Origin: SLRI01 sp964576715
GTDB lineage: Bacteria; Pseudomonadota; Alphaproteobacteria; Geminicoccales; Geminicoccaceae
Reading direction: 5' to 3'
Assembly (NCBI GenBank): GCA_964576715.1
Contig: CAZNWE010000099.1
Span: 1 to 13,117 of the forward strand
Length of the DNA: 13,117 nucleotides
The notes beneath the pieces were generated by a model. The model saw only the letters and a program-made list of their open reading frames with translations. It did not search any database and was not told the DNA's origin. The position numbers were made by a program, and so were the translations under genes. Below are positions 1 to 7,541 of this stretch, in pieces; position 1 is the stretch's first letter; each line of letters begins with the position of its first letter.

Positions 1-2
1 CG

Positions 3-56
3 CCGGCACCGGCCGCGAGCGAGGCGCGGCGCGCCAAGACCGGCTGCTGCAGTTGA
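3..56 (+). CDS. arsD: ArsD C-terminus (partial; arsenic metallochaperone)
   Basis: Only the last 17 codons are present; the 5' part lies left of the window. The frame reads PAPAASEARRAKTGCCS followed by TGA at 54-56. ArsD is the As(III) metallochaperone that passes arsenite to ArsA, and many family members end in vicinal cysteine pairs. Here the visible tail ends Cys-Cys-Ser in a low-complexity Ala/Arg/Lys stretch. It lies 38 bp upstream of the arsA ATG in the same direction, which is the usual arsD-arsA order. The call rests on the CC tail plus position; the fold itself cannot be seen, so another small Cys-tailed protein is possible. Confidence 0.55.
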   Translation, partial: PAPAASEARRAKTGCCS

Positions 57-94
57 CCGCGCGTCGCCCGAATTCCATCATTCCAGGAAGCGCC

Positions 95-1864
95 ATGCTC
101 CACGATTTGCCCAAGTTCGCCTTCTTCACCGGCAAGGGCGGGGTCGGCAAGACCTCGCTCGCCTGTGCCACGGCACTCCGCCTCGCCGAGGCCGGCAAGC
201 GCGTGCTGCTGGTCAGCACCGACCCAGCCTCCAATGTCGGCCAGGTGTTCGACACCACCATCGGCAACCGCATCACCGCCATCCCCGAGGTCGCGAACCT
301 CGAGGCCATCGAGATCGACCCCGAAGCTGCCGCCACCGACTATCGCGAACGGATCGTCGGCCCCTTGCGCGGCGTCATGCCGGCCGCCGCGATGCGCAGC
401 ATCGAGGAGCAGCTGTCGGGCGCCTGCACCACCGAGATCGCCGCCTTCGACGAGTTCACCGGCCTCTTGACCGACCAGGACCTCGTCGGCCGCTACGACC
501 ATGTCGTTTTCGACACCGCACCCACCGGGCACACCATCCGCCTCTTGAAGCTGCCGGGCGCCTGGTCCGGCTTCCTCGAGGCCGGCGCCGGCGACGCCTC
601 CTGCCTGGGTCCCCTGGCCGGGCTCGAGAAGCAGCGCGAGCGCTACGCCGCGGCGGTCGACCGGCTCGCGGACGGCAGCACCACCCGGGTGGTCCTGGTC
701 GCCCGGCCGCGCCAATCCGCGCTCGACGAAGCGGCGCGCACCGCCAGCGAGCTGGCCTCGATCGGCATCGGCAACCTGCTGCTCGCGATCAACGGGCTGA
801 TGCCCGAGGACAGCGATGGCGACCCCCTGGCCGAGGCCCTCCTCGCCCGCGACCAGGCGGCGCTTGCCACCATCGACCCGCTGCTCATGGCCCTGCCGCA
901 GGCCCGATTTCCGCTGCAGCCGGACAACCTGATGGGCCTGGCCGCACTCCGCCGGCTGGTCGGCGAGACGGCCGCAACAGCGCCGGACCGCTGGAGCGCC
1001 CCCCGTCCGGCTGTCGATCTGCCACCTTTGGCCAGCCTCGTCGACGGTATCGAGGCGCCGGGCAAGGGCCTCGTCATGCTGATGGGCAAGGGTGGCGTCG
1101 GCAAGACGACGATCGCGGCTGCCGTCGCGGTCGAGCTCGCCCGCCGCGGCCACCAGGTGCATCTCTCGACCACCGATCCGGCCTCGCACCTGACCCAGAC
1201 CCTGGCCGGCGATATCGCCGGCCTCACCGTCAGCCGGATCGATCCGGCCGAGGCGACGCGGCGCTACAGCGAGCACGTGATGGCGACCAAGGGCAAGGAC
1301 CTGGATGCCGAGGCCCGGGCCATGCTGGCGGAGGATCTGCGCTCGCCCTGCACCGAGGAGATCGCGGTCTTTCAGGCCTTCAGCCGGATGATCCGCGACA
1401 GCACGAAGCAGTTCGTGATCCTCGATACCGCCCCCACCGGCCACACCCTGCTCTTGCTCGATGCCACCGGCTCCTACCACCGCGACATCGTCCGTCACGC
1501 CGAAGCCAACAGCAGCGGCCGGGTCGTCACCCCGATGATGCGCCTGCAGAATCCCGACCAGACCAAGGTGATGATCGTCACCCTGCCCGAGACCACGCCG
1601 GTGCTCGAGGCCGCCGGGCTGCAAGAGGATCTGCGCCGCGCCGGGATCGAGCCCTGGGCCTGGGTGATCAACGCCAGCCTGGCGGCAGCCGCCACCAGCC
1701 ACCCGCTGCTCCAGCATCGGGCAGCTGCCGAAATCGGCGAGATCGAGAAGGTGCAACAGACCCTGGCACCACGTCACGCCGTCGTCGCCATGCAAGCCAT
1801 GGACCCGGTGGGTGCCGAGCGCCTCCAGGCGCTTTGCGACCAGCCGCACGCCGCCGCCGCCTGA
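95..1864 (+). CDS. arsA: ArsA arsenite-stimulated pump ATPase, two-domain form
   Basis: Cytosolic ATPase that energises arsenite export through the membrane permease. The 589-residue protein is an internal duplication. Half A1 has P-loop GKGGVGKTS at residues 13-21 and half A2 has GKGGVGKTT at 331-339, each followed by a STDPAS/TTDPAS block and a DTAPTGHT signature (140-147 and 444-451). Metal-site cysteines known from the R773 enzyme have counterparts at C111 (in GACTTEIAAFDEF), C170 and C419 (in SPCTEEIAVFQ), so the high-affinity As(III) site looks intact. The length is normal for a two-domain ArsA. ATG 95 was chosen because AGGAAG (85-90) sits just upstream and the protein then begins a few residues before the first P-loop; an in-frame TTG at 53, overlapping the arsD stop, is less likely. 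It is followed 59 bp later by acr3. Confidence 0.95.
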   Translation: MLHDLPKFAFFTGKGGVGKTSLACATALRLAEAGKRVLLVSTDPASNVGQVFDTTIGNRITAIPEVANLEAIEIDPEAAATDYRERIVGPLRGVMPAAAMRSIEEQLSGACTTEIAAFDEFTGLLTDQDLVGRYDHVVFDTAPTGHTIRLLKLPGAWSGFLEAGAGDASCLGPLAGLEKQRERYAAAVDRLADGSTTRVVLVARPRQSALDEAARTASELASIGIGNLLLAINGLMPEDSDGDPLAEALLARDQAALATIDPLLMALPQARFPLQPDNLMGLAALRRLVGETAATAPDRWSAPRPAVDLPPLASLVDGIEAPGKGLVMLMGKGGVGKTTIAAAVAVELARRGHQVHLSTTDPASHLTQTLAGDIAGLTVSRIDPAEATRRYSEHVMATKGKDLDAEARAMLAEDLRSPCTEEIAVFQAFSRMIRDSTKQFVILDTAPTGHTLLLLDATGSYHRDIVRHAEANSSGRVVTPMMRLQNPDQTKVMIVTLPETTPVLEAAGLQEDLRRAGIEPWAWVINASLAAAATSHPLLQHRAAAEIGEIEKVQQTLAPRHAVVAMQAMDPVGAERLQALCDQPHAAAA

Positions 1865-1877
1865 ACCGCCACCGACG

Positions 1878-1902
1878 ACCGGCCCACTTACCACCGGCCC
1901 AC
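1878..1902 (+). repeat. short direct repeat in the arsA-acr3 spacer
   Basis: ACCGGCCCAC occurs at 1878-1887 and again at 1893-1902, 15 bp apart, in the spacer just upstream of the acr3 ribosome binding site (GAAGAGGA, 1908-1915). It may be a local duplication without function; no hairpin or promoter was recognised. Confidence 0.3.
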
Positions 1903-1923
1903 GCAACGAAGAGGACCTCGATC

Positions 1924-3009
1924 ATGGCGACCAAAGCGCCTGCCAAGCGCCTCTCCTTCCTCGACCGCTACCTGACCTTTTGGATCTTCGCCGCGATGGC
2001 GCTGGGCATCGGGCTGGGCTCGACCTTCCCGGCCTTTCCGGTCTTTCTCGACAGCCTGAGCTTCGGCACCACCAACGTGCCGATAGCGATAGGGCTGATC
2101 CTCATGATGTACCCGCCGCTCGCCCGGGTGCGCTACGAGGAGCTGCCGCTGGTCTTTCAGGACACCCGCGTGCTGTTGCTCTCGCTGGTGCAGAATTGGC
2201 TGATCGGCCCGTTCTTGATGTTCGCGCTCGCCGTCCTCTTCCTGCGCGACTACCCGGAATACATGACCGGGCTGATCCTGATCGGGCTCGCCCGCTGCAT
2301 CGCCATGGTCATCGTCTGGAACCAGCTCGCCGGCGGCAACAACCAGTACGTGGCGGCCCTCGTCGCCTTCAACTCGATCTTTCAGATCATCTTCTTCAGC
2401 GTCTATGCGTGGTTCTTCATGAGCGTGCTGCCCGGGCTCATCGGGCTCGGCGGCAGCGTCATCGACGTCGGCTTCCTCACCATCGCCGAGGCGGTCCTGA
2501 TCTATCTGGGCGTGCCCTTCGCCGCCGGGTTTCTCACCCGCTACGTGCTGACGCGCAAAAAAGGGACGACCTGGTACGAGACCAGGTTCCTGCCGAGGAT
2601 CGCCCCGATCACGCTCGTCGCCCTCCTATTCACCATCGCCGCCATGTTCTCGCTCAAGGGCGGCATGGTGCTGCAATTGCCGCTCGATGCGCTGCGCATC
2701 GCCGTCCCCTTGGCCCTTTATTTCGTCATCATGTTCATCGTCAGTTTCTGGATGGGCAAGCTGATCGAGGCCGACTACCCGCGCACCACGGCGATCGCCT
2801 TCACCGCCGCCAGCAACAATTTCGAGCTCGCGATCGCGGTCGCCATCGCAGCCTTCGGCCTCGCCTCGCCGATCGCCTTCGCCACGGTCATCGGCCCCCT
2901 GGTCGAGGTGCCGGTGCTGATCTCGCTCGTCACCGTGGCCCTCTGGCTGAAAGGGCGCTGGTTCAAGGAGGACGGCCAGGCATATGCCCGGCAAGCCGAG
3001 CGGAGCTAG
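1924..3009 (+). CDS. acr3: Acr3-family arsenite permease
   Basis: Inner-membrane As(III) efflux permease of the ACR3 class (bile acid/arsenite/riboflavin transporter superfamily), not the ArsB class. The 361-residue product is almost wholly hydrophobic, consistent with about ten membrane segments. Diagnostic features are GLARCIAMVIVWN, with the essential TM4 cysteine at C125, and the late SNNFELAIAVAI segment with conserved Glu at E301. ATG 1924 was chosen because GAAGAGGA (1908-1915) precedes it by 8 nt and the product begins like other Acr3 proteins (RLSFLDRYLTFWI). The same frame is open further upstream to 1834, but that part is Arg-rich and overlaps the arsA 3' end. Pairing with ArsD and two-domain ArsA suggests ATP-driven export. 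The CDF gene begins 8 bp after its stop. Confidence 0.95.
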   Translation: MATKAPAKRLSFLDRYLTFWIFAAMALGIGLGSTFPAFPVFLDSLSFGTTNVPIAIGLILMMYPPLARVRYEELPLVFQDTRVLLLSLVQNWLIGPFLMFALAVLFLRDYPEYMTGLILIGLARCIAMVIVWNQLAGGNNQYVAALVAFNSIFQIIFFSVYAWFFMSVLPGLIGLGGSVIDVGFLTIAEAVLIYLGVPFAAGFLTRYVLTRKKGTTWYETRFLPRIAPITLVALLFTIAAMFSLKGGMVLQLPLDALRIAVPLALYFVIMFIVSFWMGKLIEADYPRTTAIAFTAASNNFELAIAVAIAAFGLASPIAFATVIGPLVEVPVLISLVTVALWLKGRWFKEDGQAYARQAERS

Positions 3010-3017
3010 CATCAAGC

Positions 3018-3938
3018 ATGAGCCATGGCCACGCCCACAACCACGGCCACGCCCACAGCGTCCCCGTCGACATCGGCCCGGCGTTCAAATGGGCGATCGG
3101 GCTCAATGTCGGCTACATCGTCGTCGAGGTCGCAGCCGGCCTCGCCATCGGCTCGCTGGCGCTTTTGGCCGACGCCGCCCACAACGTCACCGACGTCGCC
3201 GGCCTGCTGATCGCCTGGGGCGCCACCATGGCGGCCAAGCTGCCGCCCAGGGGCCGCTTCACCTACGGCTTCGGCAGGTCGACCATCCTGGCGGCGCTGG
3301 CCAATGCGGTGGCGCTTCTGGTCGGCGTCGGTGCGGTGCTCTGGGAATCGATCCAGCGCCTGGGCGAGCCGGTCGCCGTCGCCGGCCTGCCGATTCTCCT
3401 GGTCGCCGGGCTCGGCATCCTGGTCAATGGCGGCACGGCACTGCTCTTCACCCATGCCCGAAAGAGCGATCTCAACGCCGAGGGCGCCTTCCTCCACATG
3501 GCCGCCGACGCCGCGGTCTCGCTCGGCGTGGTGCTGGCCGCGGCCGGCATGCTGCTCACCGGCTGGTATTGGCTCGATCCCCTCGCGGCCATCCTGGTCA
3601 GCGTGGTGATCGCCCTCTCGACCTGGCGGCTCCTCAAGTCGGCGCTCGCCCTCTCGCTCGACGCGGTGCCAGCCGCGATCGACCGGGCGGCGGTGCAAGC
3701 CCGGCTGGCTGCCCTGCCCGGCGTCCAGTCGGTGCACGACCTCCACATCTGGTCCTTGAGCACGACGCGAACGGCGCTCACGGGACACCTCGTCATGCCC
3801 GACGGCTGCCCCGGCGACAGCTTCCTCGAGACCACGGCCGAGCTGCTCGAGGACGACTTCGCCATCGACCACGTTACGCTGCAGGTCGAATGCGGCGACG
3901 GCGAGGCCTGCCGCCTCGCACCAGCGGATGCGATCTGA
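3018..3938 (+). CDS. Cation diffusion facilitator (CzcD/ZitB-type Zn2+ efflux)
   Basis: Proton-coupled divalent-metal exporter of the inner membrane, 306 aa. The N-terminus is His-rich (MSHGHAHNHGHAH), as in CzcD/ZitB-type members. The transport site shows two HxxxD motifs: H55-D59 in TM2 (HNVTD) and H160-D164 in TM5 (HMAAD). This HD-HD arrangement is typical of zinc-preferring CDF proteins. The cytoplasmic C-terminal domain contains VHDLHIWSLSTTRTALTGHL (residues 239-258) and ends with a Cys/Asp/Glu-rich tail (ECGDGEAC). ATG 3018 gives the expected N-terminus; GGAG at 3002-3005, inside the acr3 3' end, is a rather distant Shine-Dalgarno sequence (12 nt). The 8-bp gap to acr3 implies co-transcription with the ars genes. 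Zn/Cd/Co specificity is inferred from the family; arsenic itself is not a CDF substrate. Confidence 0.93.
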   Translation: MSHGHAHNHGHAHSVPVDIGPAFKWAIGLNVGYIVVEVAAGLAIGSLALLADAAHNVTDVAGLLIAWGATMAAKLPPRGRFTYGFGRSTILAALANAVALLVGVGAVLWESIQRLGEPVAVAGLPILLVAGLGILVNGGTALLFTHARKSDLNAEGAFLHMAADAAVSLGVVLAAAGMLLTGWYWLDPLAAILVSVVIALSTWRLLKSALALSLDAVPAAIDRAAVQARLAALPGVQSVHDLHIWSLSTTRTALTGHLVMPDGCPGDSFLETTAELLEDDFAIDHVTLQVECGDGEACRLAPADAI

Positions 3939-4009
3939 GTTGATCGAGCGCAATGACCGGCTCGCCCTGACGCGCTAGTCTCACTCGAGTCTCAAGGGAG
4001 ATACACGCC

Positions 4010-5194
4010 ATGGCCAACCCCGACGTCGTGCTCTGTCACCCGGTGCGCACCGCCATCGGCACCTATGGCGGGACGCTGAAGAACACTCCCGCGACGGAGC
4101 TCGGGGCCACCGCCATCAGGGCCGTGCTCGAACGCTCGAAGCTCGATCCGGCCGAGCTGGCGGCCGTCGTCATGGGCAACGTCATCCAGGCCGGCAACAA
4201 GATGAACCCGGCACGCCAGGCGGCGATCGCCGGCGGAATCCCGGTCGACGTCCCGGCGCTGACCGTCAACCGCGTCTGCGGCTCCGGTGCCCAGGCGATC
4301 ATCTCGGCCGCCCAGGACATCCAGCTGGGTCTCGCCAAGGTAAGCCTTGCCGGCGGCATGGAGAACATGGACCAGGCGCCGTACCTGATCCCGGGCGGGC
4401 GCTGGGGCTATCGCATGGGCCATCAGCAGATCTACGACGCGATGCTCTATGACGGCCTGAATGACGCGTTCTCGGGCGAGCATGCCGGCTGGCACACCGA
4501 GGATCTGGTGACCGAATACCAGATCAGCCGCGAGGACCAGGACGCCTGGGCGCTGCGCTCACAAGCGCGCTTCGGCAAGGCCCAGGCCGAGGGCAGGTTC
4601 GAGGCCGAGATCGTGCCGGTCGAGGTCAAGGGCAGGAAGGGCCCCGAGCACTTCATCAAGGACGAGCACAACCGTCCCGATATCACGGCCGAAAGCCTCG
4701 CCAAGATGCGCCCGGCCTTCAGGAAGGACGGGACCATCACCGCCGGCAACGCACCGGGCCTGAACAGCGCCGGGGCGGCGATGCTGGTCGCCGAGCGCGC
4801 TTATGCCGAGCAGCACGGGCTCGAGCCCGCGGCCCGGCTCGTCGCCTACGGCATCGGTGCCGTCGATCCCGGCATGTTCGGCATCGGCCCGGTGCCGGCC
4901 ATCCGTCAGGCCCTTGAGCGCGCCGGGTGGCAGATCGGCGACGTCGAGCGGGCCGAGATCAACGAAGCCTTCGCCGCCATCACGCTTGCCGTCATGCGCG
5001 AGCTCGGCCTGCCCGAGGACGTCGTCAACGTCGAGGGCAACTCGATCGCCCACGGCCACCCGATCGGCGCCACCGGTGCCTTGCAGACCACGAGGCTCGT
5101 CCACTCGATGCGCCGCGACGGCATCCAGCGCGGCCTCGTCACCATGTGCATCGGCGGCGGCCAAGGCATCGCCCTGTTACTCGAGGCATGTTGA
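4010..5194 (+). CDS. Thiolase, acetyl-CoA C-acetyltransferase type
   Basis: Cytosolic thiolase, 394 aa, the usual length for biosynthetic acetyl-CoA acetyltransferases (AtoB/PhaA type), which condense two acetyl-CoA to acetoacetyl-CoA; some relatives instead act in beta-oxidation. Catalytic residues are all visible: nucleophile C90 in NRVCGSGAQ, H350 in AHGHPIGATGA, and C380 in MCIGGGQG. The EINEAFA motif is also present. ATG 4010 is preceded by AAGGGAG (3994-4000) at good spacing. It lies 71 bp downstream of the CDF gene; that gap and its strong Shine-Dalgarno sequence suggest it may be transcribed separately from the ars operon. No reductase or PHB synthase gene is adjacent, so naming it phaA would go beyond the evidence. 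It converges on the glycosyltransferase gene. Confidence 0.93.
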   Translation: MANPDVVLCHPVRTAIGTYGGTLKNTPATELGATAIRAVLERSKLDPAELAAVVMGNVIQAGNKMNPARQAAIAGGIPVDVPALTVNRVCGSGAQAIISAAQDIQLGLAKVSLAGGMENMDQAPYLIPGGRWGYRMGHQQIYDAMLYDGLNDAFSGEHAGWHTEDLVTEYQISREDQDAWALRSQARFGKAQAEGRFEAEIVPVEVKGRKGPEHFIKDEHNRPDITAESLAKMRPAFRKDGTITAGNAPGLNSAGAAMLVAERAYAEQHGLEPAARLVAYGIGAVDPGMFGIGPVPAIRQALERAGWQIGDVERAEINEAFAAITLAVMRELGLPEDVVNVEGNSIAHGHPIGATGALQTTRLVHSMRRDGIQRGLVTMCIGGGQGIALLLEAC

Positions 5195-5254
5195 CCGAGC
5201 GATATCGGAACATCGGCCAAAAAGCGTGCCACGGTCGAGGGCTCGACGGGGTGC

Positions 5255-5290
5255 TTCGGCATCCGGTCCGGTTGCCGAAAAAGCGGACCG
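5255..5290. repeat. Two overlapping inverted repeats between convergent genes
   Basis: Inverted repeat TTCGGCA (5255-5261) / TGCCGAA (5273-5279) interleaves with a second, CGGTCCG (5264-5270) / CGGACCG (5284-5290), so the two hairpins would be mutually exclusive. They sit in the 129-bp gap between the convergent thiolase and glycosyltransferase genes. Neither arm is followed by a clear T-tract on either strand; only an A5 run follows the first on the plus strand. This could be a weak bidirectional terminator or an RNA-stabilising structure, and a standard intrinsic terminator is not shown. Confidence 0.3.
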
Positions 5291-5323
5291 AGACTTGCCT
5301 GAGGCGCTGCCTTCCCGGCTTCT

Positions 5324-6538
5324 TCAGCTGATCTGTGGGATGGCCAGCCGCTCGACGACCATCTCCGGGTCGCTCGAGCGGGGGGCATTCTTCACCAACT
5401 CGCGGTAGACGGCGATGGTCCGCCTCGCACTCTGCTCGATGCCGTACTCACGCAGGACGAAGGCGCGGGCGCGCTCGGCCAGGCGCTCGCGGGTCTCGGG
5501 CTCGAGCGAGAGGCCGAGGTCGAGCGCCCAGGCGAGCTCCGCCGGGTCCTCCGGCGCCACCAGCCAGCCGGTGGAGGCGACCAGCACGGCCTCGCCGAGG
5601 GCACCGATATTGCTCACGATCACTGGCTTGCCCATCGCCTGCGCCTCGATCAGTGGGGTGGCGTCGAGGTCCGTGCCCTCGCGCGTCGCCGGCAGCACCA
5701 CGAGATCGGCGATGGCGAACGCTGCCGGCCAGTCGTCGCAGCCGCCGGCGAAATGCACCCGATCCTCGAGACCTGGGACCTTGATGCTCGCCTCGACCTC
5801 CTTGACGTAGGGGGCCCGGGCCTCGAGGTCGCCGCAGATCAGGAGCACGAAATCGTCCCGCTCCAGGCGCCGCATCGCCTCCAGCATCACCAGGTGACCG
5901 CGCCGGCGGACGATCGCCCCCGGCAGCATCACGACCTTCCGCTCGACGCCCAGTTGCCAGCGCTCGGCGAGCTTGGTCAGCCGGTGGCCGCGCACCCGGT
6001 CGGCTGCGAACGCGTCGAGGTCGACCCCCTGCCGCACGATCCGCAAGCGTGGCGTCTCGACGCCGTAGGTCTGGGCGATGTGGTCGGCGAGGTACTCCGA
6101 GCTCGCGATGACCCTGGCACCTTGCGCCATCACCGCATTCCAGCGTCGGGTGAGCCCGCTATCGCCGCCCTGATAGGCCGTCTCGAAGCTGGTGATGAAG
6201 GGGATGCCGGCGCGCCTGGCCGCGTAGCTCGCACTCCAGGCCGCAGCCCGGCTCTGCGCATGGACCAGCTCGACTTTGTGCTCGCGGATCGCCTTGCCGA
6301 GCTTGCCGATATTGGTCGAGAGGGTGAGCGGGTTGGTGGTCTCGACCGTGACCCGGACATGGGCACTGCCCTGAGCCGCGAGTTCCCGCTCCAGGGGCCC
6401 ACCGGCCGAGGCGACGCAGGAGCGCCAGCCATCGGCGACCAGCCGCCTGGCGGTCGCCAGTACCGCGCGGGCCACCGTGCCGTCGTCGAGCTGCGGCACC
6501 ACCTGGAGGATGCCGGGTCGAATGGCGTTCGTGCTCAA
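5324..6538 (-). CDS. Glycosyltransferase, GT4-type (GT-B fold)
   Basis: Probable cytosolic or membrane-associated sugar transferase, 404 aa, for envelope or polysaccharide synthesis; acceptor and sugar are unknown. The N-terminal half (ILQVVPQLDDGTVARAVL at 10-27, VELVHAQSRAAAWSA at 89-103) and C-terminal half (KVVMLPGAIVRRRGH, LLICGDLEAR, VHFAGGCDDWPAAFAIADLVVLPA, then LIEAQAMGKPVI at 296-307) follow the GT4 order. The usual E-x7-E is altered: eight residues before E298 is Asp (D290), and the nearest upstream Glu is E287. Start choice is uncertain, since there is no ATG. TTG 6538 (with GGGAAAG upstream) places the first beta strand at residue 10 as in relatives, and GTG 6568 is the alternative. 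Reading further upstream only gives antisense of the hydrolase gene. It is divergent from that hydrolase gene. Confidence 0.88.
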   Translation of the reverse strand: MSTNAIRPGILQVVPQLDDGTVARAVLATARRLVADGWRSCVASAGGPLERELAAQGSAHVRVTVETTNPLTLSTNIGKLGKAIREHKVELVHAQSRAAAWSASYAARRAGIPFITSFETAYQGGDSGLTRRWNAVMAQGARVIASSEYLADHIAQTYGVETPRLRIVRQGVDLDAFAADRVRGHRLTKLAERWQLGVERKVVMLPGAIVRRRGHLVMLEAMRRLERDDFVLLICGDLEARAPYVKEVEASIKVPGLEDRVHFAGGCDDWPAAFAIADLVVLPATREGTDLDATPLIEAQAMGKPVIVSNIGALGEAVLVASTGWLVAPEDPAELAWALDLGLSLEPETRERLAERARAFVLREYGIEQSARRTIAVYRELVKNAPRSSDPEMVVERLAIPQIS

Positions 6539-6661
6539 GCTCGCTTTCCCGCAGCCGCCACTGCTCACCGTCGGACCGCCGGACGCCGGATACCGCCGAT
6601 GGCGCGACTCTGAGCGTCGTGCTAGCAGATGCCGGGCGGGCGCACTACCGGGGAGTGAGCG

Positions 6662-7405
6662 ATGCGGCGACTGGAGCGCGGCGCCGATGAATGGGTTGCC
6701 TATGAGCGACACCCCGGGCGATCGCCGGAGGTGCTGTTCCTGGGCGGCTTCGCCTCGGACATGACCGGCACCAAGGCGCTGATGCTCGAGGCGCACTGCC
6801 GCGGCCGCGGCCAAGGCTTCACGCGCTTCGACTATCGCGGCCACGGCATGTCGTCGGGCCGGTTCGAGGCGCGCACGATCGGGGACTGGGCGGCGGACGC
6901 CACGGCCGTGCTGGACCAGGTGATCGAGGGGCCGGCAGTTCTCGTCGGCTCGAGCATGGGCGGCTGGATCATGCTGCTCGTGGCACTGGCCCGACCCGAG
7001 CGGGTCAAGGGGCTGGTCGGCGTTGCCGCTGCCCCCGATTTCACCGAGCGCCTGATCCACGACGCGCTGACACCTGAGGAGGCTGAGACCCTGGAGCGCG
7101 ACGGCGTGCTGCAGCAGCCCTCGGCCTATGGCGCACCGCTGCCGATCACCAAGCACCTGGTCGATGAGGGCCGGGAGCACCTGGTGCTCGCGAGCCCCAT
7201 CCCGATCGGCTGCCCGGTCCATCTCCTGCACGGCCAGGCCGACCCTGACGTGCCGTTCGAGCTCAGCCTCGAGTTGGCGCAACAGCTGGAGAGCCGGCAG
7301 GTCACGCTCGAGCTGATCAAGGACGGCGACCACCGACTGTCGCGCGAGGCGGATCTCAGACGCCTGGCCGCGGCGCTCGATCGCATGCTCGAGGCGGTCG
7401 GGTGA
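6662..7405 (+). CDS. Alpha/beta hydrolase, ABHD10-like
   Basis: Serine hydrolase of 247 aa. The nucleophile elbow is GSSMGGW (S98), with the likely acid D194 in HGQADPDVP and base H224 in DGDHRLS. The LFLGGFASDMTGTKALMLE segment (residues 25-43), RFDYRGHGMSSG and LVGSSMGGWIMLL closely follow the pattern of ABHD10-type proteins; mammalian ABHD10 is a mitochondrial thioesterase/acyl-glucuronide esterase. A thioesterase or carboxylesterase role is therefore plausible, but the substrate cannot be read from sequence. There is no signal peptide. ATG 6662 has GGGGAG at 6650-6655, 6 nt upstream. The gene is divergent from the glycosyltransferase and convergent with the broken frame at 7542-7887. Confidence 0.9.
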   Translation: MRRLERGADEWVAYERHPGRSPEVLFLGGFASDMTGTKALMLEAHCRGRGQGFTRFDYRGHGMSSGRFEARTIGDWAADATAVLDQVIEGPAVLVGSSMGGWIMLLVALARPERVKGLVGVAAAPDFTERLIHDALTPEEAETLERDGVLQQPSAYGAPLPITKHLVDEGREHLVLASPIPIGCPVHLLHGQADPDVPFELSLELAQQLESRQVTLELIKDGDHRLSREADLRRLAAALDRMLEAVG

Positions 7406-7541
7406 AGCGCTGCGCCCGGTCCGCCAAAGGCTCGTCCCGTCCACCGAGCGGCATCGCGGCGTTGATCTCACCCATCGGCAAGCTGCGGTCGAACAAGGCG
7501 AGCGCCAGCGAAGCCTCGAGCCGGATGACGAACACGCTGCA
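7406..7541. other. Interval between hydrolase stop and broken ORF, no intact gene
   Basis: No start codon with a convincing Shine-Dalgarno sequence and no clear terminator were seen. On the minus strand the frame that ends at TAG 7542 stays open past it and reads a coding-like stretch (SVFVIRLEASLALALFDRSL, then MGEINAAMPLGGRDEPLADR) down to the hydrolase 3' end. It may be an additional remnant of the same degraded gene. Confidence 0.35.

Noticed and set aside
1812..3017. Long open plus-strand frame running through acr3 into the CDF gene
   Set aside because: The segment before ATG 3018 is an Arg/His/Pro-rich translation in the wrong frame of acr3. The clear Acr3 family motifs are in the other frame, so only the CDF part is real.
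3012..3953. Minus-strand ORF opposite the CDF gene
   Set aside because: It is an acidic, Gly/Arg-rich shadow of the CDF gene without membrane segments or motifs.
6569..7471. Minus-strand extension of the glycosyltransferase frame through the hydrolase region
   Set aside because: The frame is open only because of high GC; its translation has no GT features and it is antisense to a well-supported alpha/beta hydrolase.
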